Positions 1 to 7,296 of a stretch of DNA of 17,542 nucleotides are shown in pieces. Position 1 is the stretch's first letter, and every line of letters begins with the position of its first letter. Position numbers and translations under genes: made by a program. The notes beneath the pieces were generated by a model that was given only the letters and a program-made list of their open reading frames with translations, had not been told where the DNA came from and did not search any database. The stretch comes from M55B174 sp964618065 (lineage in GTDB: Bacteria; Patescibacteriota; Minisyncoccia; CAIUEV01; JAHKAQ01), in the NCBI GenBank assembly GCA_964618065.1, contig CAZTZK010000037.1, positions 1-17,542 of the forward strand, given 5' to 3'.

Positions 1-84
1 TTCTAAATTGTTGGTAACTCCTATATAAAGAATTCCGTCTTTTTTATTAGTTAATATGTAAATGTAATAATTTTTATCCATCAT
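1..84 (-). CDS. GIY-YIG nuclease family protein, N-terminal fragment (cut by window edge)
   Basis: Reading leftward from the ATG at 84-82, the window holds 28 codons before its edge. The peptide begins MMDKNYYIYILTN and continues to LYIGVTNNLE. The paired YIY and YIG motifs about 11 residues apart, with the following VTNNL, are the opening strands of the small single-domain GIY-YIG nucleases (UvrC/SLX1-like fold, COG2827 type). Members are about 80-100 residues, so roughly two thirds is missing, including the catalytic Arg and Glu. The cellular role of this family is not settled. A second ATG at 81-79 could be the start instead. The gene lies downstream of mreB on the same strand, with REP-like hairpins between them. 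There is no clear ribosome binding site. Confidence 0.8.
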   Translation of the reverse strand, partial: MMDKNYYIYILTNKKDGILYIGVTNNLE

Positions 85-111
85 CTAAATCTTGGTTCTA
101 GTCTTCTCAGG

Positions 112-131
112 ATTCCCGTTTTCACGGGAAT
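112..131. repeat. REP-like palindrome, ATTCCCGT/ACGGGAAT hairpin
   Basis: An 8-bp perfect stem (112-119 with 124-131) encloses a TTTC loop. With its flanks it reads GTCATTCCCG on the minus strand, matching a short palindromic type (GTCATTCCCGCG...CGGGAATCC) that is scattered through many bacterial genomes. It is richer in G+C than its surroundings. It has no adjacent U-tract, so it does not look like an intrinsic terminator for mreB. Confidence 0.6.
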
Positions 132-147
132 GACAGATAAAGGGTGA

Positions 148-162
148 CCAGCCTCTGGCTGG
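148..162. repeat. Short hairpin CCAGCC-TCT-GGCTGG
   Basis: A perfect 6-bp G+C-rich stem with a 3-base loop lies 16 bases from the preceding REP-like palindrome. The two together look like one composite repeat element between mreB and the GIY-YIG gene. No run of T follows on either strand, so a terminator role is doubtful. The rest of 163-225 shows no gene or clear signal. Confidence 0.5.
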
Positions 163-225
163 CAATTGAGCTATCGGGACAAAATTGTTCTTGTTTGCTA
201 CCTCAAACTTATTCCAAAAAAGATC

Positions 226-1281
226 TCACCACTTGGGAGCTTTTTCTGTTTCAGTCTCAATAAGAACATCTTTTAAACTATCAAGATCTTCTAAAACTAT
301 TCCCGTTCCTCTAACAACCGCAGTTAAAGGATCTTCCATAACTTTTACAGGAGTTTCTGTTTGTTCTGCAATACTTTTATCCAAGCCTCTCAATAAACCA
401 CCACCACCAGCTAAAATAATACCTTTTTGCATAATTTCTGCAACTAACTCCGGCGGAGTATCTTCGATCGCACCTTTAACATTAGAAATAAGATTTTTAA
501 CCGAATGACTCAAAGCCTCTCTAATATGGGTATCGGAAACATCAATTTCTTTAGGTAAACCAGTTACAAGATCTCTCCCCCTAATTGTCATTTCAACTTC
601 TTCTGGTATTTCATGAGCTGAGCCAATCGCAATTTTCACATCTTCTGCCGTTTTCTCTCCTAAAAGCATATTAAAATTTTCTCTCACATAACGAACTATA
701 TCTTCGTTTAGCTCATCGCCGGCAGTTCTTAAGCTACGAGAAATTACTACTCCCCCTAAAGAGATAACTGCAATTTCAGTAGTCCCTCCTCCAATATCTA
801 CAATCATATTACCCGCCGCTTCTTGAACTGGTAATCTAGCTCCAATTGCGGCTGCCATAGGTTCATCTATTAAAAAAGCTTCCCGGGCGCCGGCATTTTT
901 AGTCGCTTCTTGAACTGCTCTTTTTTCAACTTCGGTTACTCCTGAAGGAATCCCCACAACAACTCGGGGACGGGGAAGTAAAGTAAAAGTTTCCTTATGG
1001 ACTTTATTAATGAAATATTTTAGCATTTGTTCGGTAACTTCAAAATCAGAGATAACACCATCTACTAGAGGACGGCTAGCTACAATATGCCCTGGTGTTT
1101 TACCAACCATTTTTTTGGCCTCGCTACCAATAGCTAAAATCTGACCCGTTTTAGTATTAAGGGCTACAACTGAAGGTTCGTTAATAACTATTCCTTTACC
1201 TTTAACATAAACTAGAGTATTGGCCGTTCCCAGATCAATTCCTATATCATGCGAGAACCGACCAAATAATTTATCTAACAT
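226..1281 (-). CDS. mreB: Rod-shape-determining protein MreB
   Basis: MreB is the bacterial actin homologue. It polymerises under the cytoplasmic membrane and guides peptidoglycan synthesis along the side wall. At 351 residues it is normal length. The actin-fold ATP site is visible: phosphate-1 loop IDLGTANT (residues 15-22), LIDEPMAAAIG with the catalytic-type Glu140, phosphate-2 loop VDIGGGTTE (161-169) and the adenosine loop LAGGGGLLRGL near residue 292. The C-terminus carries a charged tail after the last conserved segment. It is the only gene here with a strong Shine-Dalgarno sequence (GGAGGG at 1293-1288, six bases before the ATG). It follows proS by 25 bases and probably shares its promoter. 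The usual mreC/mreD partners do not follow; the next gene is a GIY-YIG nuclease. Identification is secure. Confidence 0.97.
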   Translation of the reverse strand: MLDKLFGRFSHDIGIDLGTANTLVYVKGKGIVINEPSVVALNTKTGQILAIGSEAKKMVGKTPGHIVASRPLVDGVISDFEVTEQMLKYFINKVHKETFTLLPRPRVVVGIPSGVTEVEKRAVQEATKNAGAREAFLIDEPMAAAIGARLPVQEAAGNMIVDIGGGTTEIAVISLGGVVISRSLRTAGDELNEDIVRYVRENFNMLLGEKTAEDVKIAIGSAHEIPEEVEMTIRGRDLVTGLPKEIDVSDTHIREALSHSVKNLISNVKGAIEDTPPELVAEIMQKGIILAGGGGLLRGLDKSIAEQTETPVKVMEDPLTAVVRGTGIVLEDLDSLKDVLIETETEKAPKW

Positions 1282-1287
1282 AATAAT

Positions 1288-1293
1288 CCCTCC
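1288..1293 (-). promoter_or_regulatory. Shine-Dalgarno sequence of mreB
   Basis: GGAGGG on the minus strand, ideal complement to the 16S anti-SD, six bases before the mreB ATG. It stands out because the other starts in this window lack such a site. Confidence 0.8.
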
Positions 1294-1306
1294 ATCAAAA
1301 TTTTCT

Positions 1307-2563
1307 TTACTTTTTTAATAAAATTTCCAGCAGTTCATTAACATCGACCATTTTGCTCTCTTTCGCTTTCCTATCTTTAATTTCATATTTTCCCGATTGA
1401 AGCGTTTTCTTACTTATTACCAAACGGTAGGGAATACCAATAAAATCACAATCGGCAAATTTTTCACCGGCAAATTTTTCTTCTCTATCATCCCACAATA
1501 CTTCAACTCTTTTGTCTTGAAGAATTTTATAAATTTCTTGAGCACTTTTTCTAACTTGTGGATCACGAGAATCTAACTCTAAAAGATGTACTTGGAAAGG
1601 AGCAACTGTTGCCGGCCAGATTATTCCTTTCTCATCATTATTGATTTCCACAATAGCGCCCATTAATCTCTGCAAACCAATTCCGTAGCAACCCATTACT
1701 GCCAATTGCTTAGTTCCGTTTTCTTGAGAATAAAATAGATTAAAAGGTTTAGAAAATTTTGTTCCCAGTTTAAAAATATTTCCTACTTCAACTGCTTTTT
1801 CTTCTCTCAATTTATTATTACCACACTGGGAACATTTGTTGTCTTGATCTGCTAAAATTTCTTTATTAACAGCAGTTCTACATTTATCACAAATGTAAAT
1901 GGAATCTTCTCCGGCGGGAGTCAACGTTTGAAATTCATGAGAATAAGGAGAGAAAGTTCCTCCTGAAGCATAAGTTAAGTAAGTCTTTTCTCCAATACCG
2001 CATTTCTGGAAAATTCTTCCATAAGCCTCCTTAACTATTTCATAATAGTTATCAAGATCTTCTTGCCCAGTATGAAAAGAATAAAGATCTTTCATCAAAA
2101 ACTCTCTTGTTCTCAATACTCCCGATTTAACCCGCTTTTCATAACGAAATTTATTTTGAAATTGAAAAACATAAAGAGGTAAATCCTTATAAGAATTTAT
2201 AATTTTCTTAGCCAAGGGGACCAGGACTTCTTCATGGGTAGGACCTAGAACAAAATTGTCTTTCTTGCCAGTTTCAACTTTATAAAGATCTTCTTTCATT
2301 GATTCCCAACGACCGGTCTCTTCCCAATTCTTTTTAGGATGAAGAGTAGGTAAAAAAATTTCTTGTCCTCCAACTGAATTTATTTCGTCTCTGATAATAT
2401 TCTCTATTTTTTTTATTACTCTCCAACCTAAAGGCAATAAGCTATAAATTCCCGCTGCTAATTTATCTATAAACCCTGCTTTGAGAAGAAGTTGAGAATT
2501 AGAGCTAACTTCATCTTTGGAAATATTTTTACTAGTTTTAGAAAAAAGTTTAGATTGTAACAT
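1307..2563 (-). CDS. proS: Prolyl-tRNA synthetase, short form without editing domain
   Basis: Class II aminoacyl-tRNA synthetase that charges tRNA-Pro in the cytoplasm. From the ATG at 2563 it has 418 residues. Motif 1 region: residues 38-75 (GIYSLLPLGW). GPTHEEV at 107-113. Motif 2: RYEKR at 140-144 and RTREFLMKDLYSFH at 151-164. Motif 3: GCYGIGLQRLMG at 291-302. The anticodon-binding domain fills about 320-418. Where the E. coli-type enzyme (about 570 residues) has its roughly 180-residue Ala-tRNA-Pro editing insertion, this protein has only a zinc-ribbon-like segment (C225, C228, C244, C247). The frame stays open upstream to an ATG at 2653, but that would overlap the murB end and lie upstream of the promoter at 2592-2619, so I use 2563. 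The added residues also do not resemble the family. Confidence 0.93.
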   Translation of the reverse strand: MLQSKLFSKTSKNISKDEVSSNSQLLLKAGFIDKLAAGIYSLLPLGWRVIKKIENIIRDEINSVGGQEIFLPTLHPKKNWEETGRWESMKEDLYKVETGKKDNFVLGPTHEEVLVPLAKKIINSYKDLPLYVFQFQNKFRYEKRVKSGVLRTREFLMKDLYSFHTGQEDLDNYYEIVKEAYGRIFQKCGIGEKTYLTYASGGTFSPYSHEFQTLTPAGEDSIYICDKCRTAVNKEILADQDNKCSQCGNNKLREEKAVEVGNIFKLGTKFSKPFNLFYSQENGTKQLAVMGCYGIGLQRLMGAIVEINNDEKGIIWPATVAPFQVHLLELDSRDPQVRKSAQEIYKILQDKRVEVLWDDREEKFAGEKFADCDFIGIPYRLVISKKTLQSGKYEIKDRKAKESKMVDVNELLEILLKK

Positions 2564-2591
2564 AAAAATAAAACAAAATTTATCTCTCACA

Positions 2592-2619
2592 ATCATACTA
2601 GGAGAAGGGCAAATGTCAA
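2592..2619 (-). promoter_or_regulatory. Sigma-70-type promoter for proS-mreB
   Basis: On the minus strand a perfect TTGACA (2619-2614) is followed, after 16 bases, by TATGAT (2597-2592), 5/6 to consensus. Transcription should begin near 2585, about 22 bases before the proS ATG at 2563. It lies between murB and proS and would let proS-mreB be made independently of the upstream mur genes. Confidence 0.7.
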
Positions 2620-2621
2620 AA

Positions 2622-3569
2622 TTAAATGCCAACACAAACAATTTCTTCCTCAAGAGGAATACCCCACTTATCTCTTGCTCTTTTTTTAGCTAAAGCGATA
2701 AGAGCTAAAACATCTTCTGGTTTTGCATTTCCTAAATTGATAATAATATTCCCATGTTCTTTAGAAAAACAAGCTTGACCAATTTTTTCTCCTTTTAAAC
2801 CAAGATTTTCTAATAAATAACCGGCGGGAATGAAATGGGTTTTCTGAAGGCCTGTTTTTTCCAAATAATCACTAAGTAAAATATCTCTATTTTTTCTATC
2901 TTTAATTTGTTCTAAAGGAATATTTTTAAAGATGCTTCCCCCAGAAGGATAAAAAGCATAGGGTAATTTTGATCTCTGGCTTAAAATTTTTTCTGCTTCA
3001 TCCAACAATTTCTTTTTATCTTCCTTTCTTAAAGAAAATTTAGCAGAAACAATAATTATCCCTTGCTGGGAAACAAAAATACTTTTCCGATATTGGAAGT
3101 TACATTCTTTTTTCTGAAAAATTTTGAATTTCATTTCAGGGACACTGAAAATTTTTGTTTCCAAAAGTGTATCTGAAATCTCAGTGCCATAAGATCCGGC
3201 ATTATTTCTAATTGCTCCACCAACTGTTCCCGGAATGCCCGATAATTTATGCAATCCTCCATAGCCCGTTTGAATAGTTTGTCTAATTAACTCCGCTAAA
3301 AGATTGCCAGCTTTAGCCTGAAAAAAATTATCCTTTTGACGAATACCCTTCAGTGCAATTTTTACAGCCCAGCCTTTATAATTTTTATCAGCAAGAAATA
3401 AATTACTGGATCCGCCAAAGACGAAATAGGGGAGACGGCTTCGTTTAATTTGGCTAAATAATTCCGGCAAATCAGCTTCTTCTTCCAATTCCACAAAATA
3501 ACGAACTCTTCCGCCAATTTTTAAACTGGATAGGGGAGTAGTATCGAAATTTTTTTGGATAGTAAACAT
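2622..3569 (-). CDS. murB: UDP-N-acetylenolpyruvoylglucosamine reductase MurB
   Basis: FAD-dependent, NADPH-using enzyme that reduces UDP-GlcNAc-enolpyruvate to UDP-MurNAc in the cytoplasm, the second committed step of peptidoglycan synthesis. 315 residues. FAD-binding motifs: GGSSNL (52-57) and SGIPGTVGGAIRNNAGSYG (110-128). Active-site elements: YRKS at 160-163, the proton-donor Ser212 in PSGGSIFKN (208-216) and Glu309 in LEEEIVCVG near the C-terminus. Between FKN (216) and PAGYLLENLGLKG (248-260) lies about 30 residues of extra charged sequence; ordinary MurB goes almost directly from one to the other. The gene follows murC by 64 bases that include a 32-bp palindrome. No Shine-Dalgarno sequence precedes the ATG at 3569. 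Identification is secure. Confidence 0.95.
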   Translation of the reverse strand: MFTIQKNFDTTPLSSLKIGGRVRYFVELEEEADLPELFSQIKRSRLPYFVFGGSSNLFLADKNYKGWAVKIALKGIRQKDNFFQAKAGNLLAELIRQTIQTGYGGLHKLSGIPGTVGGAIRNNAGSYGTEISDTLLETKIFSVPEMKFKIFQKKECNFQYRKSIFVSQQGIIIVSAKFSLRKEDKKKLLDEAEKILSQRSKLPYAFYPSGGSIFKNIPLEQIKDRKNRDILLSDYLEKTGLQKTHFIPAGYLLENLGLKGEKIGQACFSKEHGNIIINLGNAKPEDVLALIALAKKRARDKWGIPLEEEIVCVGI

Positions 3570-3609
3570 AAAAAATATTAGATCAAATTCTCTTCTTCTG
3601 TTTTCAAAT

Positions 3610-3641
3610 TTAAGTAATTAATTACGTAATTAATTACTTAA
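3610..3641. repeat. 32-bp perfect palindrome built from tandem 12-bp palindromes at the murC stop
   Basis: The stretch is perfectly self-complementary around the centre at 3625/3626 for 16 bp each side. It consists of two adjacent copies of GTAATTAATTAC (3614-3625 and 3626-3637), each a palindrome in itself, followed by a degenerate third unit (TTAATTAATCCA, 3638-3649). The murC stop codon (TAA, 3636-3634) lies inside it. In the leftward transcript it would form a long A-U hairpin between murC and murB, with no U-tract after it. It could be a processing or stability element, a protein-binding site, or a replication-slippage product. Confidence 0.85.
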
Positions 3642-5025
3642 TTAATCCATGAATTTTCCAAATATCTCCAGCTCCCATTGAAACAAAAACAACATCTTCG
3701 TTTATCTCTTTAATTAAAACTGGAGCTAATTTCTCAATGGTAGATTTATACTCAGCTTTACCTCCTAATTCATTGATTAAAACAACTAACTGCTTTGAAT
3801 TAAATTTTTTTTCATTTCTCTTCTCTCTGGCAGAACCATAAATATCAATTAAATAAGTCTTATCAGCTAAGGCTAAAGCTTGAGCAAATTCCTTAAAAAA
3901 TTTTTTAGTCCGAGAAAAAGTGTGCGGATGAAAAGCAACGATAATTCTTTTAGAAGGATATTGTTCCCTAGCAGCCTTAATACTCGCTTTTATTTCTTGA
4001 GGGTGGTGAGCATAATCATCATAAAGGACTCCCCTTCTAAATTTTTTTATTTTTTGGAACCGGCGTTCACTTGATTCAAAATTTTTCAAAGCCTGGGCTA
4101 CTTCTTTAAAAGGGATACCTAGTTGGTAAGCTGCAGCAATTGCAGCTAAAGCGTTAAGAGCATTGTGCTCCCCTGCTAATTTCAAAATGAAAACTACCCT
4201 TTCACCTTTCGGTAGAACAACCTCTACTTTTTGCATCCCACCAGTCAAAACCTTTCTACTAAGAATATGAAAATCATCTTCTTTTTTTCTACCAAAGCTT
4301 ATTACTTTACAATTTAATTTTTGAGAAACTTTTTTTGAATTTTTATCCGCTGAATTAATAATTAAAAATCCTTCATTAGGTATCCTTCTAAAAAAATTCC
4401 GGAAAGCATTAGAATAATCAGACGGTTTTTTAAAAAAATCGGGGTGATCATAGTCTATGTTAGTATTTACAACCACCTTAGGATTATAGTATTGCAATTT
4501 ATTCTGATACTCATCAGCTTCAATTACAAAATAACGACTTTTCCCTAAAAGAGAAGCAGAGCCCCAGTTAGCTACCTTGCTCCCGACTAAAGCCGTCGGA
4601 TCCATTTTTGCTTTTCTTAAAATTTCAGCCAGCATTGCGGTAGTAGTTGTTTTACCATGAGTTCCACAGACAGCAATTCCAAAGAGTTCATTAAAAAGCA
4701 ACCCTAAAGCTTCGGGATAATTTAAAAGAGGAATTTTAGTTCTAGCAGCAACAGCCATTTCTGGATTGTTTTTAATATTGTAAGCCGTAGAGTAAATAAA
4801 TAAATCAACTGAAGCAGGAATATTTTTCCGATCAAATTTCTCATATACTTTTATTCCTGCTTTTTTTAAAAGAGCATCAGTATAAAAAGTATCCGCTATA
4901 TCAGAACCAATTACTTTTATCCCCTTAGCTACAAGAATCTCAGCCAGAGCAGTCATAGCAGAACCTTTAATTCCTATCAGATAAGCGGATTTAATTTTGT
5001 TAATATCCAATTTAAGAGGATCCAT
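3634..5025 (-). CDS. murC: UDP-N-acetylmuramate--L-alanine ligase MurC
   Basis: ATP-dependent cytoplasmic ligase adding L-Ala to UDP-MurNAc, the first amino acid of the peptidoglycan stem. 463 residues in the three-domain Mur ligase layout. N-terminal UDP-binding Rossmann domain starts IGIKGSAMTALAE (17-29). Central ATPase has CGTHGKTTTT (120-129) with the P-loop Lys125, EADEYQ (169-174) and NIDYDHPDFF (189-198). HNALNALAA at 287-295. C-terminal domain has RRF (321-323) and DDYAHHPQEI (336-345). The EADEY motif is also seen in the recycling ligase Mpl, but the position between murG and murB, the Firmicutes-like TNIDYDHPDFF and the overall length favour MurC. It follows murG by 15 bases. No ribosome binding site is visible. 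Confidence 0.92.
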   Translation of the reverse strand: MDPLKLDINKIKSAYLIGIKGSAMTALAEILVAKGIKVIGSDIADTFYTDALLKKAGIKVYEKFDRKNIPASVDLFIYSTAYNIKNNPEMAVAARTKIPLLNYPEALGLLFNELFGIAVCGTHGKTTTTAMLAEILRKAKMDPTALVGSKVANWGSASLLGKSRYFVIEADEYQNKLQYYNPKVVVNTNIDYDHPDFFKKPSDYSNAFRNFFRRIPNEGFLIINSADKNSKKVSQKLNCKVISFGRKKEDDFHILSRKVLTGGMQKVEVVLPKGERVVFILKLAGEHNALNALAAIAAAYQLGIPFKEVAQALKNFESSERRFQKIKKFRRGVLYDDYAHHPQEIKASIKAAREQYPSKRIIVAFHPHTFSRTKKFFKEFAQALALADKTYLIDIYGSAREKRNEKKFNSKQLVVLINELGGKAEYKSTIEKLAPVLIKEINEDVVFVSMGAGDIWKIHGLIK

Positions 5026-5040
5026 AAAAATATATTAGTT

Positions 5041-6192
5041 CTAATCACGCTTATTTTTTTCAAATAAGCCAGCTCCTTTCGTGTCACCTACTTTAGCAAG
5101 ATAAGCTAAAGCTTTGGCTATTTTACTCGCCGAATCCGGAAAATAAAATTGAGTCATTGCTCGCCCCATTTTATCCTTAAGCCCTGCATAATCAAAAACT
5201 TCATTAATTTTATCCAACAAAATGTTCTTTTGTAAATTAGATTCTTCTATGACAAAAGCTCCTCCTCGTTTAGCAACTTCATAAGCATTATATAATTGAT
5301 GGCCTCCGGCACTTTTCCCGAGAGGTATTAGAATAGAAGGTTTACCCACCGCAGCAATTTCTGTAATAGAACCTGCTCCTGCTCTGGAAATTACCAGGTC
5401 ACAAATACGATAAGCATGGATAAGCTCCTCCTGCAAAAATTCATAAGGATGATAATCAGATCTTTCAATTTTGATGCCTTTTCTACCAACCTCTTTTTTG
5501 ACTTCGTTGAGATTCCCCTCACCTACTTGGTGAATAATTTGAAAATAATCTAATAAATAAGGCAAGATTTCAACTATTTTTTCGTTAATAATTTTAGATC
5601 CCTGACTTCCTCCAACAATTAAAAGAACTGGCTTATCCGACCGCAGTTGAAAAAAATCAATTGCTTTATTCGGATCTCCATTTTGAATATTACCCCTCAC
5701 TGGATTGCCGGTCATAAAAACTTTTCTCTTTTTAAAATAATCTTTAGAAGATTCAAAAGAGACAGCTATTTTATCAGCGATTTTACCCAGCCAGAGATTG
5801 GCTTTTCCAGGAAGAACATCCGACTCGTGAATTAAAATTGGAATCCAATAAAGCCTGGCTGCTAAAGTTGGTGTAACACTGCCAAATCCCCCTTTTGAAA
5901 AAACAACATCCGGCATAAAGCTTAAAACATAAATTAAACTCTGGATTAAACTAATGGGAAATTTAAAAATATCCAAAAAATTTTCAAAGGACCAGTATCT
6001 ACGCCATTTAGCTGCCATGATTTTTTTAGTTTTGATCCCATTTTTTTCTAAAATTCTTTTGGTAAAATTACTGACAGGACCAACAAATAAAATTTCGGGT
6101 TTCACCCCCTCCATTTTTTTAATCTCTTCAACTACGGCTAAAAGAGGATAAAGATGCCCTCCTGTTCCACCACCGGTTAGAAGTATTTTCAT
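5041..6192 (-). CDS. murG: UDP-GlcNAc:lipid I N-acetylglucosaminyltransferase MurG
   Basis: GT28-family peripheral membrane enzyme that adds GlcNAc to lipid I to make lipid II on the cytoplasmic face. 383 residues, slightly longer than the usual 355-365 because of a charged C-terminal tail. N-domain glycine loop GGGTGGHLYPLLAV (7-20), second G-loop SKGGFGS (99-105) and HESDVLPGKAN (122-132, canonical HEQN replaced by HESD). C-domain UDP-GlcNAc site has GGSQGS (194-199), SRAGAGSITE (269-278) and GKSAGGHQLYNA (292-303). It sits nine bases after the ftsW stop and 15 before murC, an order typical of the division and cell wall cluster. No Shine-Dalgarno sequence. Confidence 0.96.
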   Translation of the reverse strand: MKILLTGGGTGGHLYPLLAVVEEIKKMEGVKPEILFVGPVSNFTKRILEKNGIKTKKIMAAKWRRYWSFENFLDIFKFPISLIQSLIYVLSFMPDVVFSKGGFGSVTPTLAARLYWIPILIHESDVLPGKANLWLGKIADKIAVSFESSKDYFKKRKVFMTGNPVRGNIQNGDPNKAIDFFQLRSDKPVLLIVGGSQGSKIINEKIVEILPYLLDYFQIIHQVGEGNLNEVKKEVGRKGIKIERSDYHPYEFLQEELIHAYRICDLVISRAGAGSITEIAAVGKPSILIPLGKSAGGHQLYNAYEVAKRGGAFVIEESNLQKNILLDKINEVFDYAGLKDKMGRAMTQFYFPDSASKIAKALAYLAKVGDTKGAGLFEKNKRD

Positions 6193-6201
6193 AATTTTAA
6201 T

Positions 6202-7296
6202 TTATGTAGTTTTCTTAGAAATATTTAAAAGAATTCCTGACGCTGCTAAAGAAAAAATCAAAGCTGAACTGCCATAAGAAACAAAAGGGAGCGGAATACC
6301 TGTCAAAGGAATAAGGGAAGTAATTGCAGCAATATTTATAAAAGCTTGAAAGGTTAACCAAGTAGTAATTCCCCCTGCTACCAATCTACCAAAAAGATCT
6401 GGAGCTCTCTTAGCTATTCTAAATCCTCTCCAACCAATCATAACAAAAAGTGAAATAATCAAAAGTCCTCCTAAAAATCCCAGCTCTTCACATATTATAG
6501 CATAAATTGAATCTCCTATGGGCTCTGGGAGGTAAAGAAATTTTTGTCTTCCGTGACCTAAGCCAATTCCCCAAAAGCCTCCGCTTCCAATTGCAATTAA
6601 AGCTTGATTGATTTGATAACCAATTCCCTGAGGATCAATCTCCGGATTAAGAAAAACCAGGAGACGAGACATACGATAGGGAGCAAGTTTTATCATAAGA
6701 AACAAAGCTCCGGCCCCAAAAATTAAAAGAGAAAAAAGATGGGATAATTTACCGGAAGCTAAAAAATAAATCACTACTGAGATAATAGCTATCATTCCCA
6801 ATGTTCCCACATCCGGTTGCTCAAAAATAAGAAAAGACATAAAACACAAAATTGCCAAAAAAGGAAGAAACACTTCCATAAAATTTCCTATCTTATTTTG
6901 TCTTTTAGTAAGCCAAGAGGATAGATATAATATTATAGATAATTTAGCCAGCTCTGTAGGCTGAAAACTGGTAGAACCTAAAATTATCCAACGAGAGGCT
7001 CCTTTATGGATTTGACCAATTCCCGGAATAAATACTAAAACCAAGAGAATGATAGTTGCTAAGAAAAGAGGAATAGCCCATTTCTCCCACTTTCTGTAAT
7101 CAATATTTTGAACAATAATCCAAAGAATGAGACCGGGGATTATCCCAGAAAAAAGCTGGTGGTAAAAATAATAATAGGGTTCTCCAAAATTATTTAAAGA
7201 AAGCGCTACTCCTGCTGAGAAAATCATTATCAAGCCAAGAATAACCAGAGCAAAAATTGTTATCATTAAAGATTTATCAGCCTGATGGTCTTTCAT
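6202..7296 (-). CDS. ftsW: SEDS-family peptidoglycan polymerase FtsW
   Basis: Polytopic membrane protein of the FtsW/RodA/SpoVE family, which polymerises lipid II into glycan strands. From the ATG at 7296 it has 364 residues and about ten hydrophobic helices. Family marks in this numbering: ASRWI at about 100-104 followed by SFQPTELAKL; GIGLGHGRQKFLYLPEPIGDSIYAIICEELG around 243-273 with the presumed catalytic Asp262; and PLTGIPLPFVSYGSS near the C-terminus. Its place directly before murG favours FtsW over RodA, although mreB later in the same train leaves RodA possible. The frame is open up to 7428, but that start would lie deep inside trmD and add a non-family basic segment. With the start at 7296 the gene overlaps the trmD end by 20 bases, suggesting coupled translation. 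Confidence 0.9.
   Translation of the reverse strand: MKDHQADKSLMITIFALVILGLIMIFSAGVALSLNNFGEPYYYFYHQLFSGIIPGLILWIIVQNIDYRKWEKWAIPLFLATIILLVLVFIPGIGQIHKGASRWIILGSTSFQPTELAKLSIILYLSSWLTKRQNKIGNFMEVFLPFLAILCFMSFLIFEQPDVGTLGMIAIISVVIYFLASGKLSHLFSLLIFGAGALFLMIKLAPYRMSRLLVFLNPEIDPQGIGYQINQALIAIGSGGFWGIGLGHGRQKFLYLPEPIGDSIYAIICEELGFLGGLLIISLFVMIGWRGFRIAKRAPDLFGRLVAGGITTWLTFQAFINIAAITSLIPLTGIPLPFVSYGSSALIFSLAASGILLNISKKTT

Noticed and set aside
112..162. Intrinsic terminator for mreB
   Set aside because: The hairpins lack a U-tract on the minus strand; no clear terminator follows mreB.
185..508. Open frame of 107 codons on the + strand over the mreB end
   Set aside because: Antisense to a secure mreB; Ser/Pro-rich composition typical of a shadow frame.
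2564..2653. N-terminal extension of proS to an upstream ATG
   Set aside because: It lies upstream of the promoter at 2592-2619, overlaps the end of murB and does not resemble the family N-terminus; the ATG at 2563 does.
3634..5025. Mpl (murein peptide ligase) as identity of murC, from the EADEY motif
   Set aside because: Position between murG and murB and the NIDYDHPDFF motif fit MurC; no other MurC is in the cluster.
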